From an uncultured Parabacteroides sp. (GTDB taxonomy: Bacteria > Bacteroidota > Bacteroidia > Bacteroidales > Tannerellaceae), in assembly GCF_947855115.1 (NCBI RefSeq), contig NZ_CANTZW010000004.1:122544-186543 (forward strand): a stretch of DNA of 64,000 nucleotides. Direction: 5' to 3'. The notes below the pieces were generated by a model. That model ran no database searches and was not told the DNA's origin. It was given only the letters and a program-made list of their open reading frames with translations. Position numbers and translations under genes: made by a program. Shown piece by piece: positions 34,947 through 43,346 of the stretch; positions within the stretch are counted from its first letter, which is position 1; each line of letters opens with the position of its first letter.

Positions 34947-35019
34947 AGTATTAAATTTAAAGTCGAAAAAAATATATATAGTAAAACACAACTTCGTCCT
35001 AGCGTAAAAACAACGGAAG

Positions 35020-35098
35020 CGAATATAAGGATGGGCAGTAAATCACGAGTTAACAAACGCTAAACAGCGTATTAACCAAGGGCTAATTCAAGGCTAAT
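35020..35098 (-). promoter_or_regulatory. Promoter with six heptamers in exact 11-bp phase
   Basis: Read on the plus strand, heptamers AGTAAAT, AGTTAAC, GCTAAAC, TATTAAC, GGCTAAT and GGCTAAT start at 35037, 35048, 35059, 35070, 35081 and 35092, each exactly 11 bp apart. A -7-like TATATTCG (35020-35027, minus strand) is 9 bp from the first. This is the spacing of OmpR/PhoB and SARP binding sites and matches the gap seen at the Pho boxes in this window. The rest of 34947-35327 holds AT-rich leader on one side and plain sequence on the other. Confidence 0.68.
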
Positions 35099-35327
35099 TT
35101 CATATCCACCTACAAGGATAACCACCTAAACAACAGACATATAAACAAAGAAAAAAAATCATTGAAAAAATCTCTGAAAAGATAATGAGCTAAAACAAGC
35201 CTCCTTACTCGAATGAATCATTATCACCGGCCAGACGGCCTTTTTGAGCCCTTGCCACGGGAGAAGGCAATGCCTGTCTTACCGGGATCAATTTACACCC
35301 CAGCCTTCGCGGAAAAGATTGACCGGA

Positions 35328-38060
35328 TTAATCAACGGAAGTCGGTACGATCCGCTCAAAAGAAGAGGGAAAAGCCTCGCCATACATATCTTGGTACAAG
35401 GCGCAAAAACGATCGTAGACATAACGGGCCAGCTTGAAGTTATTCTGATAGATCAAGGCCCTGATCTTATATACCAACGCCTCCTCATTACAAGGGTCGT
35501 TTATAAGGATTTGGTCGGCTAGCTGAATGACCCGATCGGCCTCATCCTCGATCGAGTAAGTATCGATGAAGCGAGACAAGATATCCACCGTGCTATTACA
35601 GATATAGCTCTTAAAATCGTCCATCCAATCAAACGATTCCCCTTTGAACACCTCCCCCTTGCTGATAATATCATAGAAACGCTCAAAATCCGGCAGAGTC
35701 CGTACCCGTTTATCTTTCAGTAGATCCAGGCAAACCCAATAATCGCAATAGACATTTTCCGAAAGCAGGAGTATATATCGATTCGCGTTGAATGCAATCT
35801 CCATCGTATCAATACGTTCCAATATTTTCCGGAGTTTCAAGATAGACACACTTCGAAGGCTTTTCACGTTTTTCACGGAATTATTCCCTCCCCAAATCAT
35901 CCGTGTCAAGTCTCTGCTTGATATTCCGGAACCTCCGCGGGAAGAGTAGAGCATGATCAAAATGAACAATTGCTTCAATTTGGGTGTAAATAGAGAGGTT
36001 ATATCATTTCCATCCCGATCCAGTACGTAGAAATCACCAAACAACCGGATGTAGTTACGCATAACCGGGACCTTCTCCGCTTCGGCTTTTTCCCCGGTTT
36101 CCTCTTCAACCTCTACTTGGGCTTCCTCCTCAACCCTTACCTGGGTTTCTTCCTCAACATTTACTACTTCCTCAACCTCCGGTGTCTCGCGAGGGGAATC
36201 CTCCGGTTCTATATCCACCTCCGTTCTTGCTTCTATACAGGCTTCCTCTTGCTCCGGCTTTCTTTTTCTCACCCGCCGATACCCCAGATAAGCCGCCGAA
36301 ACCAGAATGACCAATATCAATGCGATACCTAGAATATCCAACCAAGTAACCGTATCCGATACATGCAAATCCAGCAACTGATTGCTCAACCCCAATATTT
36401 CCTTATCGCTCAACACACGAGACCATATACAAAGATTATCCAGCACCCCCACGAAATTCGACGACTGGCTGAAATTCACGAAGCCTACATACAAGCTATC
36501 ACTACCCAAATAAGCCGGACGGTCGAAAGAAATCGCATCCAGCTCTCCGTTCACGAAAATGGCCTGTTCCCCATTACTCTTATTATACCGCCAAACGATA
36601 TTATACCATTTACCCGGCTCAATCACCGTGTTGCCCACCAGGTCGTTGTTGAAGAATCCCATATAAGGCTTCCGGTTCCGTATCAGCAGATGCAACGCTT
36701 GCTGATAGGTGCTGTTCTTAGCTCCCAAAATGCAATAATCCTCTTTCTCCGGCATGTACTTAGGTATTTTCAGCCAAACACCTACCGTGAAATCATGATC
36801 TCGCATATGAAGCTCCGACGCTGTCGGCAAATCCACCCGGGCTTGGTCTTCCAAGGAAGCTACCTGCCCGCGTATAGGGTCTTGAATAAACTCCACATTC
36901 CTCGATACCGTGCGATTACGGTTGTACGAGTCATCTTTCTCATCGCCGTCAAACGGTAAATAGATCTCTATATCCTCATCAATCCGCAAAGGCCTAGCCT
37001 TAAAATCGCCGGCGAAAGCCTTCCTTTGGGTACCGGAGACGTAAACCGTGGCCGGCTCTATCTTATACCCCGGAGAAACGGGAGAAAGCATCAACTCGGC
37101 CCCGGGTTCCAGCGGGAAGCAATATTTACCAGTCGTATAGTTCGACATCCCTTCCCAATTCACGTAATTAAGCAGCTCATTGTTACTCGTGACCGTACCA
37201 TAAATGATCTCGAAATTCCGGAAAGTGACCAACGAGACATCCAGCCACGCATAATACTTGTCTACCAAGATAAAATTAGGAATCCTACCATCCCGGACCC
37301 ATGCCCTTTTAAACGATTCTATCAAATAAGGGGTCTGACGGGCCAAAGCCGAGATATCATTACTATTTCCCCGGGAAGTCTCCAAGAACTTATATCCGGC
37401 GAACAAAGACAGGCTCTTCTTCAACCGCTCATCAAAACTCTCGACCTCTTCCGACTGGTTTCCCCAATCCGCGTCTGTATGTTCCACGAAATCTCTCATG
37501 TTGTGCAACCACGACGGGCTGTTCAAATGTTTTTGAACCTCGAAAACGACCAGCCGCTTCCCGGTACTCAGCATATCTTTCAGGGAGGGCCATCCGTTTC
37601 TCGCGTCATACTCAAGCACGTATTCCATCAAACCGCTTTCCTTAAAGGAGGATTCCAGTTCCGTCTCCACGTAGAAATCGAGGAAAAGGGTCATCACTTT
37701 ATGCGGGTCTGCGTCTAACGCGTTCTTAATGGCATTTAGCGATTCATTGAAAGGGGTAAACGTCCCATCGGGTTTCCTCAGCAACAACACGTTTGTCTCC
37801 GCGTCTCGTTTCAAATAGAAATAGAAGCCTTCGATCTGTTTCTTCAACAGCTCGTCTAAAGAGAGTTTTTCCGGAGAATTGGAGGATAAACAAGAATAGT
37901 TAGACAGCACGTAGACGCTCTCATTATATAAAAGACCGGCCTCTATGTCCTCTTGGCGTTGAGAAACCAAACGCTGTGCCGAAAGCAGCTCCGGCAAGAA
38001 AACCATAAGGCCAACAATAAAACATACATAACGAATCCACGCCATCATTGCATACGACAT
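35328..38060 (-). CDS. Membrane-anchored SARP-like regulator with PI-PLC-like and LamG domains
   Basis: A 910-residue single-pass protein. Order: signal peptide (about 1-29); a PI-PLC X-like domain (about 40-330), shown by MTLFLDFYVE and WPSLKDMLSTGKRLVVF; a LamG/concanavalin domain (about 370-570); a membrane helix (about 575-595); an acidic linker with repeated VEEE (about 600-660); an OmpR-type winged helix (about 665-770) with TPKLKQLFILIMLY and LRKIL; and a BTAD-like TPR region to the end. Both catalytic PLC histidines seem absent, so it is likely a binding domain. It would sense a glycan or lipid outside and bind DNA from the membrane. Start set by the promoter at 38079-38108. Confidence 0.75.
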   Translation of the reverse strand: MSYAMMAWIRYVCFIVGLMVFLPELLSAQRLVSQRQEDIEAGLLYNESVYVLSNYSCLSSNSPEKLSLDELLKKQIEGFYFYLKRDAETNVLLLRKPDGTFTPFNESLNAIKNALDADPHKVMTLFLDFYVETELESSFKESGLMEYVLEYDARNGWPSLKDMLSTGKRLVVFEVQKHLNSPSWLHNMRDFVEHTDADWGNQSEEVESFDERLKKSLSLFAGYKFLETSRGNSNDISALARQTPYLIESFKRAWVRDGRIPNFILVDKYYAWLDVSLVTFRNFEIIYGTVTSNNELLNYVNWEGMSNYTTGKYCFPLEPGAELMLSPVSPGYKIEPATVYVSGTQRKAFAGDFKARPLRIDEDIEIYLPFDGDEKDDSYNRNRTVSRNVEFIQDPIRGQVASLEDQARVDLPTASELHMRDHDFTVGVWLKIPKYMPEKEDYCILGAKNSTYQQALHLLIRNRKPYMGFFNNDLVGNTVIEPGKWYNIVWRYNKSNGEQAIFVNGELDAISFDRPAYLGSDSLYVGFVNFSQSSNFVGVLDNLCIWSRVLSDKEILGLSNQLLDLHVSDTVTWLDILGIALILVILVSAAYLGYRRVRKRKPEQEEACIEARTEVDIEPEDSPRETPEVEEVVNVEEETQVRVEEEAQVEVEEETGEKAEAEKVPVMRNYIRLFGDFYVLDRDGNDITSLFTPKLKQLFILIMLYSSRGGSGISSRDLTRMIWGGNNSVKNVKSLRSVSILKLRKILERIDTMEIAFNANRYILLLSENVYCDYWVCLDLLKDKRVRTLPDFERFYDIISKGEVFKGESFDWMDDFKSYICNSTVDILSRFIDTYSIEDEADRVIQLADQILINDPCNEEALVYKIRALIYQNNFKLARYVYDRFCALYQDMYGEAFPSSFERIVPTSVD

Positions 38061-38078
38061 CTTATTTACAAGACCATC

Positions 38079-38108
38079 CAAAAATAAGGCTTTAATACGA
38101 CATGGCAA
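38079..38108 (-). promoter_or_regulatory. Promoter of the membrane SARP-like regulator
   Basis: On the minus strand TTG (38106-38108), 19 bp, TATTTTTG (38079-38086). The start site would fall near 38072, only about 12 nt before the chosen ATG, and rules out the longer frame that begins at 38108. Confidence 0.68.
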
Positions 38109-38220
38109 TGTTTTTCAATCAGAAATGTGTCCATTTCTATAATCTGCGGGGAAACGAGGCGTTATATCGCCTTTTCTCTCTAATATTATTATCTTCGTAT
38201 CTTAAATAAAGCGAAGCCAT

Positions 38221-38745
38221 ATGGACATATTAGAAATAACACGAAAGCAAGATTTTCTCTATCCTACGTTCAGACAAGTATATACAGCAAGTTTTCCCTT
38301 ATTTGAGCAACGCACAGAAGAACAGCAAGAACAGGCATTCCGGTCTCCTTACTACCATCTAGAGGCTTACGTGAAGGATAACATCTTCATCGGTTTTATC
38401 TCATATTGGGATTTCGACTCGTATGTATATATCGAGCATTTCGCTATCCACGAGAACTTTAGGGGACAGGGATATGGAAGTTTACTACTGGAGGATTTTA
38501 ATAAACGACTGAATAAGATCATCTTATTAGAGATTGATCCTATTACGGATAAGGTATCGGCTAACCGGTTAAAGTTCTACAAGAAATGTGGTTTCTTTGA
38601 GAATAGTTACCCCCACCTCCATCCTCCTTATAGAAACGCCTGCCAAAGTCATTCATTAATCGTCCTGACAACAGAACGACCGATAACCGAAGACGAATAT
38701 ATCCAATTCAGTCTCGATTTGCGGAATATTGTCATGGTGAACTAA
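38221..38745 (+). CDS. GNAT-family N-acetyltransferase
   Basis: A 174-residue acetyltransferase. The acetyl-CoA pyrophosphate loop is seen as HENFRGQGYGSLLLEDF near residue 80, followed by LLEIDPITDKVSANRLKFYKKCGF near 100-125, which is the usual GNAT strand and helix pair. It is cytoplasmic and stands alone between the divergent SARP-like gene and a strong terminator. The substrate is not readable; small amines, peptides or antibiotics are all possible for this family. Confidence 0.82.
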   Translation: MDILEITRKQDFLYPTFRQVYTASFPLFEQRTEEQQEQAFRSPYYHLEAYVKDNIFIGFISYWDFDSYVYIEHFAIHENFRGQGYGSLLLEDFNKRLNKIILLEIDPITDKVSANRLKFYKKCGFFENSYPHLHPPYRNACQSHSLIVLTTERPITEDEYIQFSLDLRNIVMVN

Positions 38746-38750
38746 AAAAT

Positions 38751-38787
38751 AAGGGGGAACGGCAAAATGCCATTCCCCCTTGTCTTT
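38751..38787. terminator. Bidirectional terminator (GNAT gene and first large surface protein)
   Basis: AAGGGGGAA (38751-38759) pairs with TTCCCCCTT (38773-38781) and an inner GGCA/TGCC stem extends it. A T-run follows rightward and an A-run gives a T-run leftward. It closes the 3' UTR of the 38934-41846 gene. Confidence 0.88.
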
Positions 38788-38788
38788 T

Positions 38789-38908
38789 ATCCGCTTCCAT
38801 CCTCACGGAAGTACTTACGGATGAACTTTAATTTATTACTTTAGTATTAATATTAATTCATTCCCGCTTGTTCACCCTCACGGGGTACTTGGTTTCCCGC
38901 ACGGGAAT
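38789..38908 (-). ncRNA. Structured 3' UTR with two related hairpin units (copy A)
   Basis: In the mRNA of the large surface protein, unit A1 (38860-38908) has outer stem AUUCCCG/CGGGAAU and interior AGUACCCCGUGAGGGUGAA; unit A2 (38789-38822) has outer stem AUCCG/CGGAU and interior AGUACUUCCGUGAGGAUGGA. Each interior folds a short hairpin with a GUGA (GNRA) loop. The two units flank an AU-rich linker and lead into the terminator. Copy B is at 60693-60796. No known RNA class was recognised. Confidence 0.6.
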
Positions 38909-38933
38909 AATTTTTGATTATCGTCATTATCTC

Positions 38934-41846
38934 TTATTTAACAACCGCTTTCACAGCTTCCTCTCCTTCTACGGCTACCACAACGATACCTGCCGGAGCG
39001 GTGATCGTAGCGTTGTCGGAAGTAAGAACCGTGTTAGCGATAGATTTACCAAGAACATTCGTTACAGAAACCTTCTTACCAGCCGCGCCTTGAATCTCGA
39101 TCGTACCGTTACCAGCGATTACGTTGATAGAAGACTCAGTTTCGATAGCGTCGTTGGATGTAGGATCGCCTGCACCAATTGTTACGACTAAAGCTTTCAC
39201 TGCATCGCCTGTGAAACCTAACTTACCATTCAAGTTGTATAGATACAAATTCGGCTCGTTCATCGGGCTGATTACATAGCCGCTACCAACCTTCGTAATG
39301 TAATATTTGAAGTTCTCAACACCACCTAAGCAAACATCTTCTTTAGCTTCTTTAGCAACAACAACAGCCTCACCGTTCACTGTCGTATTCAATGTATCGA
39401 TACCTGCCAATGTTGCGCTACGGAAGATTGCTTTCACATCTGCATCATCCTTATTGGCTACTGTAAGCTGGCCTGTATATGAACCTTCCAAAGCATAGTC
39501 TGCATTCACGTCATATTTTGCCTTGTTCTCATTCCAGTAATACATAGAATCCGTTGCATAATACAAGAAGTTTCTATCTACAGACGTAGAATCTACGCTA
39601 CCTTTAGAGATATAGAATGTAGGCATCTCTGCTTGGCTATCAGCTGTATCCAACCAGAATGTCATACCCTCGGCAGCGATAATACCTTCTAAGATACCAT
39701 TCTTATTTGCCTTGAATGAGATAGCACCTTCTTCACTGTTCAATGTAGCGTGTCTTGGAGCAGCCTCTAGGCTTTCACCTAAGCTATTCAAAGAGATTGT
39801 TACATTAGAATAATCTTTGTCGCTCGCAACAGCAATTTGAGAGAAAATAGAGTTTGCACTTTCTACATACAGTTTCTGCGCATTAGCTTTCACCACCTCA
39901 GAATAATTATCCTCAGCGTCTTCAGCATCCAGCTTATCTGTCACGATAATAACCGCATACGTACCATTCGTATTCTTCTTGAATACAACACGATGTAAAT
40001 CATCTGCAATCTCATCACCAACCTCAACCAATTTCAAATCAGAAGAAGAATACTTCAAGCCTACAGTTTTCTTATCAGCATTTTTGGTTGTCAAGTAGTA
40101 AGATTGGATAGATAACATATCCGCATCTTCTTTCGTTGTGATCTCATTATCTTTCAAATAGATATAGTCAAACTGGTTCTTTACGGACACAGCCTTAACC
40201 ACGGTCCAGTATTGAGATTTGCCGGCGTCACTTACAGGGATAAATTTATCATCTTCTCCATCATAAGTCATATAAACCTCACTAACCACCAAGTCATTCT
40301 CACCATTGAAGATCAATTGAGCCTTTTGTTTCAATTGGGTATCGCTCAATGTCAAGAAACCTTCTGTAGTAGTAACTGGAACTAATTTGATTTGATCAGC
40401 CTCCTTACCTCCTACTTCTGTGTTATAAGCATCATAGATACCAGCCTTGGTTGTCTTATACAAACTAGCGTCAAAAGTCTCGTTAGTCTCAACATTCTGG
40501 AATGTCACCTCACCATTCTCTCTCATATCGATAACAGCCCATTGAGCAGACGGAGCTTTTAGGTCAACCTTGTTTGGAGCTAAACTAACATTGTTAAAAG
40601 TAGTACCTGCTGTTGCATAACTAGATACCAAATAAGTACCATACAAAGATGTAGACGCATCCTCATCAGAAGGCTGAACACCCGTGAAATAGATGTTGTA
40701 AATAGCGGCACCTGTCGTGTTCAAGATATCAGAAGCTTTTGCCCAAGTGTTACCTGTTGTTTGAGCTTTAGCGTATGAACGAGAAGCAGAAACTTTAACA
40801 GTAGTTACATAAGACTTCAAACCACCGGTTGTTAATGAATATGCACCAACATGGAATGAAGAGACATTATAATTCTCATCATTTCCCTTTTTCACTTTTA
40901 AGTTAGCTACAGAGATCGTATATTGACCGGCAGCACCTAATGCATCTTCTTCCTCCACTTTATACACACCGTTCACATAGGCAATCTCACTATCTTTCTT
41001 AGCATTATTCGCCTTCAGCTTATCACCTTTCACTGTAGTAAAGTCATGACCTTCACCATCACCGAAACCAGTAATACCGAAAGTTGTTTGCGGATCTACT
41101 ACAACGAAAGTAGCGGCCTTTACATCTTCAGCAGTAATACCATTTTCCTCCACTAATTTCAAACCAGCCTCATTAGCTACAGCAAAAACAAGACTTTCTG
41201 CTTCAGTATCTTCTGTTCCTAAGCCCAATTTTACCAAAACTTCTTGTGCGTTAACAGCAACCATTTGATTTCCAAACGGGTTCTTGTCCGGAGTAGATTT
41301 AGCGCCCGGGAATTGGAATGAGAAGCCCTTACCAGACATGTTCTTGTTCAAAGCCTCAGCATCCAACGTGATCTTTTTCGTCTGGGCAGTAGCTGTATAA
41401 ACAACAGTACCGGAAGTACCTAGTTCAACTGTGTTGATAGAAGTAAAGTCTGTTTTTCCATAAGCTGCACCACCCTTTACCGCATAGAAAGACTTATTAT
41501 TAGCTTTATCAGCAGTAGCGGCATTGGCACCATTTGTGACAAATTGCTTACCATCTACCCACAACTCAAATGTCTTGTTAGAATAATTACGGATCTCAAA
41601 TACAGAGGCTTCCTCTGCTGACGCATTAGTAACATCAACAGTACAATACTTCGTCTTCTCTACGGCTGCTACTTTTGCATAGCCATTGTCCGTTTTCAGA
41701 ATGAACTTAACGCCATTCGCAAGGTTTTTAGCTGCGATATTAACCTCCTCTGTTGTTGGAGCAGGATTAGCCGCAAAAGCCAAATTTGACATCGGCGCTC
41801 CTAAAAGCATGGCTGCCGCCATCAAAGTAAAAATCCTTTTGTTCAT
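38934..41846 (-). CDS. Large secreted surface protein with DUF6383-like C-terminal domain (A)
   Basis: A 970-residue secreted protein with a clear signal peptide (cleavage after LAFA, about 25). The long middle is rich in Ala, Thr, Asp and Lys, with repeated beta-rich modules and few aromatics. The last 65 residues (SSINVIAGNGTIEIQGAAGK, then NVLGKSI and PAGIVVVAVEGEEAVKAVVK) form a small beta-sandwich shared with the 60865-63846 protein and resemble a type IX secretion sorting domain. Parabacteroides surface-layer-like proteins have this layout. It is likely abundant at the cell surface. Its 3' UTR carries a structured element. Confidence 0.72.
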   Translation of the reverse strand: MNKRIFTLMAAAMLLGAPMSNLAFAANPAPTTEEVNIAAKNLANGVKFILKTDNGYAKVAAVEKTKYCTVDVTNASAEEASVFEIRNYSNKTFELWVDGKQFVTNGANAATADKANNKSFYAVKGGAAYGKTDFTSINTVELGTSGTVVYTATAQTKKITLDAEALNKNMSGKGFSFQFPGAKSTPDKNPFGNQMVAVNAQEVLVKLGLGTEDTEAESLVFAVANEAGLKLVEENGITAEDVKAATFVVVDPQTTFGITGFGDGEGHDFTTVKGDKLKANNAKKDSEIAYVNGVYKVEEEDALGAAGQYTISVANLKVKKGNDENYNVSSFHVGAYSLTTGGLKSYVTTVKVSASRSYAKAQTTGNTWAKASDILNTTGAAIYNIYFTGVQPSDEDASTSLYGTYLVSSYATAGTTFNNVSLAPNKVDLKAPSAQWAVIDMRENGEVTFQNVETNETFDASLYKTTKAGIYDAYNTEVGGKEADQIKLVPVTTTEGFLTLSDTQLKQKAQLIFNGENDLVVSEVYMTYDGEDDKFIPVSDAGKSQYWTVVKAVSVKNQFDYIYLKDNEITTKEDADMLSIQSYYLTTKNADKKTVGLKYSSSDLKLVEVGDEIADDLHRVVFKKNTNGTYAVIIVTDKLDAEDAEDNYSEVVKANAQKLYVESANSIFSQIAVASDKDYSNVTISLNSLGESLEAAPRHATLNSEEGAISFKANKNGILEGIIAAEGMTFWLDTADSQAEMPTFYISKGSVDSTSVDRNFLYYATDSMYYWNENKAKYDVNADYALEGSYTGQLTVANKDDADVKAIFRSATLAGIDTLNTTVNGEAVVVAKEAKEDVCLGGVENFKYYITKVGSGYVISPMNEPNLYLYNLNGKLGFTGDAVKALVVTIGAGDPTSNDAIETESSINVIAGNGTIEIQGAAGKKVSVTNVLGKSIANTVLTSDNATITAPAGIVVVAVEGEEAVKAVVK

Positions 41847-41924
41847 AAATCGAAAATTTAATATTAATAATAGTGTTAATTAGATACTTAGCTATCCCCA
41901 ATCATTTTGACCATATTCAAAAAC

Positions 41925-42010
41925 GACTAGTCTAAACCATCGTCTAAATCTTGCGTTTTTAAGAAGGACGAAAGAGAGATTCGTTAAAGGAACCGCTTGT
42001 TTCGTAAAGG
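41925..42010 (-). promoter_or_regulatory. Conserved upstream block of the large surface-protein gene (A)
   Basis: A block starting with palindrome GACTAGTC (41925-41932) and running through CTAAACCATCG and AAATCTTGCG to about 41963 is nearly identical to 63932-63970 before the second surface-protein gene. A further TTCGTTAAAGG (41980-41990) has a relative at the same 55-bp offset at 63987, and a second copy TTCGTAAAGG at 42001-42010. No TAnnTTTG lies between the block and the ATG. Confidence 0.6.
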
Positions 42011-42067
42011 ATAACCTATCCTATTGATAAGAAAGAAAATAAGTGATAAAAAAATAACGAAGAAGGA

Positions 42068-42097
42068 TTGCAAGTATCAAAGAAACGCGTACCTTTG
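42068..42097 (+). promoter_or_regulatory. Canonical promoter facing away from the surface-protein gene
   Basis: TTG (42068-42070), 19 bp, TACCTTTG (42090-42097), rightward. surE starts at 42554 and has its own -7 element near 42521, so this promoter drives either a 450-nt surE leader or an unannotated RNA. No coding frame with support lies in 42104-42370; the interval also holds an AATGTAC-ACAC-GTACATT palindrome at about 42165-42182. Confidence 0.6.
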
Positions 42098-42373
42098 CAA
42101 ATGACTAATTAAAACGATCGTTTACAGCCGCCATTTTTACTCCTATATATTTTATAATTATATTAATGTACACACGTACATTAGAAAAATATCTACATTA
42201 GAGACATATTCGATACAAATAACATTCGGACATTTCAAAACAAGAAAGCCTAGAAAATCAAGTTTTCCAAGCAAAGGAATAGTTCACACTCAAATAGACG
42301 AGTATAAACAACACCTATTTGGCACAAGAATCATTTGCAACCGTTTATATTACAACCACATTATGTTCCCCGG

Positions 42374-42438
42374 AAAACACGTACGACCTTTCGCGAAAAC
42401 ACGTACATGTTTTCGCGAAAAGACGTACATGTTTTTTT
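42374..42438. repeat. Dispersed palindromic repeat, three ACGTAC units (copy 2)
   Basis: Units ACGTACGACC (42379), ACGTACATGT (42401) and ACGTACATGT (42423) lie exactly 22 bp apart. The middle unit sits in a 26-bp palindrome, CGCGAAAACA/TGTTTTCGCG (42392-42417). The block ends in a run of T. It is related to 17114-17173, which has the same unit and flanking CGAAAA. Confidence 0.72.
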
Positions 42439-42520
42439 AAAGCCAATATAGAATGCCCGACCAAATACGAAAGAGCGATTCCCGACCCTTGTATCCCAAC
42501 CATTGTTCACAAATTATTGT

Positions 42521-42528
42521 TACCTTTG
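42521..42528 (+). promoter_or_regulatory. surE -7 element
   Basis: TACCTTTG at 42521-42528 lies 25 bp before the surE ATG. The -33 region is weaker (TTG at 42504-42506 is only 14 bp away). Confidence 0.55.
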
Positions 42529-42553
42529 TACAACACTATAAGGATAAAACGAT

Positions 42554-43321
42554 ATGACAAACGAAAGACCGTTGATTCTGATCACGAACGATGATGGCGT
42601 ATGGGCCAAAGGTATTAACGAATTGGTGGAGTGCCTGAAAGATCTAGGCGATTTAGTGGTATTCGCTCCCGATGGACCTCGCTCCGGGATGGGTAGCGCT
42701 ATCACATCTTTAGTCCCTATCAAATACACTTTGCTGAAAAAGGAGAAAGGGCTTACTATCTATAGCTGTACCGGAACACCGGTAGATTGCGTCAAACTAG
42801 CGATTAACGAGATCTTGGAACGTAAGCCCGACTTGCTTGTGTCCGGAATCAATCACGGAGGCAACATGGCTATTTGCGTAAACTACTCGGGAACGATGGG
42901 AGCCGCCGCCGAAGGTTGTATCTTCAACGTCCCCTCCATGGGCGTATCCTTACTAGACCATGCGGCCGACGCCGATTTCTCCGAGTGTTGCCGCCTAGGG
43001 CGCATGCTGGCCCGCCGGGTATTAAAGGAAGGCTTACCGCACGGGACTTACTTAAACCTTAACGTACCGAAATCGCCTCAGGTAAAAGGATTGAAAGTTT
43101 GCCGGCAGACCGACGGTCGTTGGGTACGCGAGTTCAAACGTTCCGAGAACGCCAGCGGAGAGCCTGTATTCTGGCTGACAGGAGCTTTCGAGAGCGCCAA
43201 GCCCATCCATCCGGACAATGATATGCTCGCGCTGGATAACGGATACGCCTCGCTGGTGCCTTGCAAGATCGATGTCACGGACTACGACTTCATGAACACC
43301 CTAAACGATTGGAGCCTCTAA
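42554..43321 (+). CDS. surE: 5'/3'-nucleotidase SurE
   Basis: A 255-residue SurE-family phosphatase that dephosphorylates nucleoside 5'- and 3'-monophosphates. The metal-binding [12 protein letters not shown] near residue 9 holds the two aspartates, followed by [11 protein letters not shown] near 40, GTPVDCVK near 77 and SGINHGGNM near 97. It is the first gene of a pair with lpxB, 25 bp downstream, an arrangement common in Bacteroidota. Length is normal and the protein is cytoplasmic. Confidence 0.93.
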   Translation: MTNERPLILITNDDGVWAKGINELVECLKDLGDLVVFAPDGPRSGMGSAITSLVPIKYTLLKKEKGLTIYSCTGTPVDCVKLAINEILERKPDLLVSGINHGGNMAICVNYSGTMGAAAEGCIFNVPSMGVSLLDHAADADFSECCRLGRMLARRVLKEGLPHGTYLNLNVPKSPQVKGLKVCRQTDGRWVREFKRSENASGEPVFWLTGAFESAKPIHPDNDMLALDNGYASLVPCKIDVTDYDFMNTLNDWSL

Positions 43322-43346
43322 ATTTTCAATTCTCAATTTTCAATTC

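Noticed and set aside
38061..38108. Longer N-terminus for the SARP-like regulator (start at 38108)
   Set aside because: The promoter TTG-N19-TATTTTTG occupies 38079-38108, so translation cannot begin there; the extra 16 residues are also not signal-like.
42374..42438. CRISPR array
   Set aside because: The repeat units are adjacent with no unique spacers, only three units occur, and no cas gene is in the window.
41847..42553. Clearly invertible promoter segment with flanking inverted repeats
   Set aside because: By eye the block at 41925 and the GACTA-containing stretch after the 42090 element are similar in direct, not inverted, orientation, so an inversion is not demonstrated.
42319..42594. 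Rightward 91-residue reading frame before surE
   Set aside because: It crosses the repeat block and the surE promoter and start, and has no protein-like composition or start signal.
43322..43346. TTTTCAATTC repeats before lpxB as an attachment site
   Set aside because: Short AT-rich tandem spacer with no second end, integrase or duplication; it looks like ordinary leader sequence.
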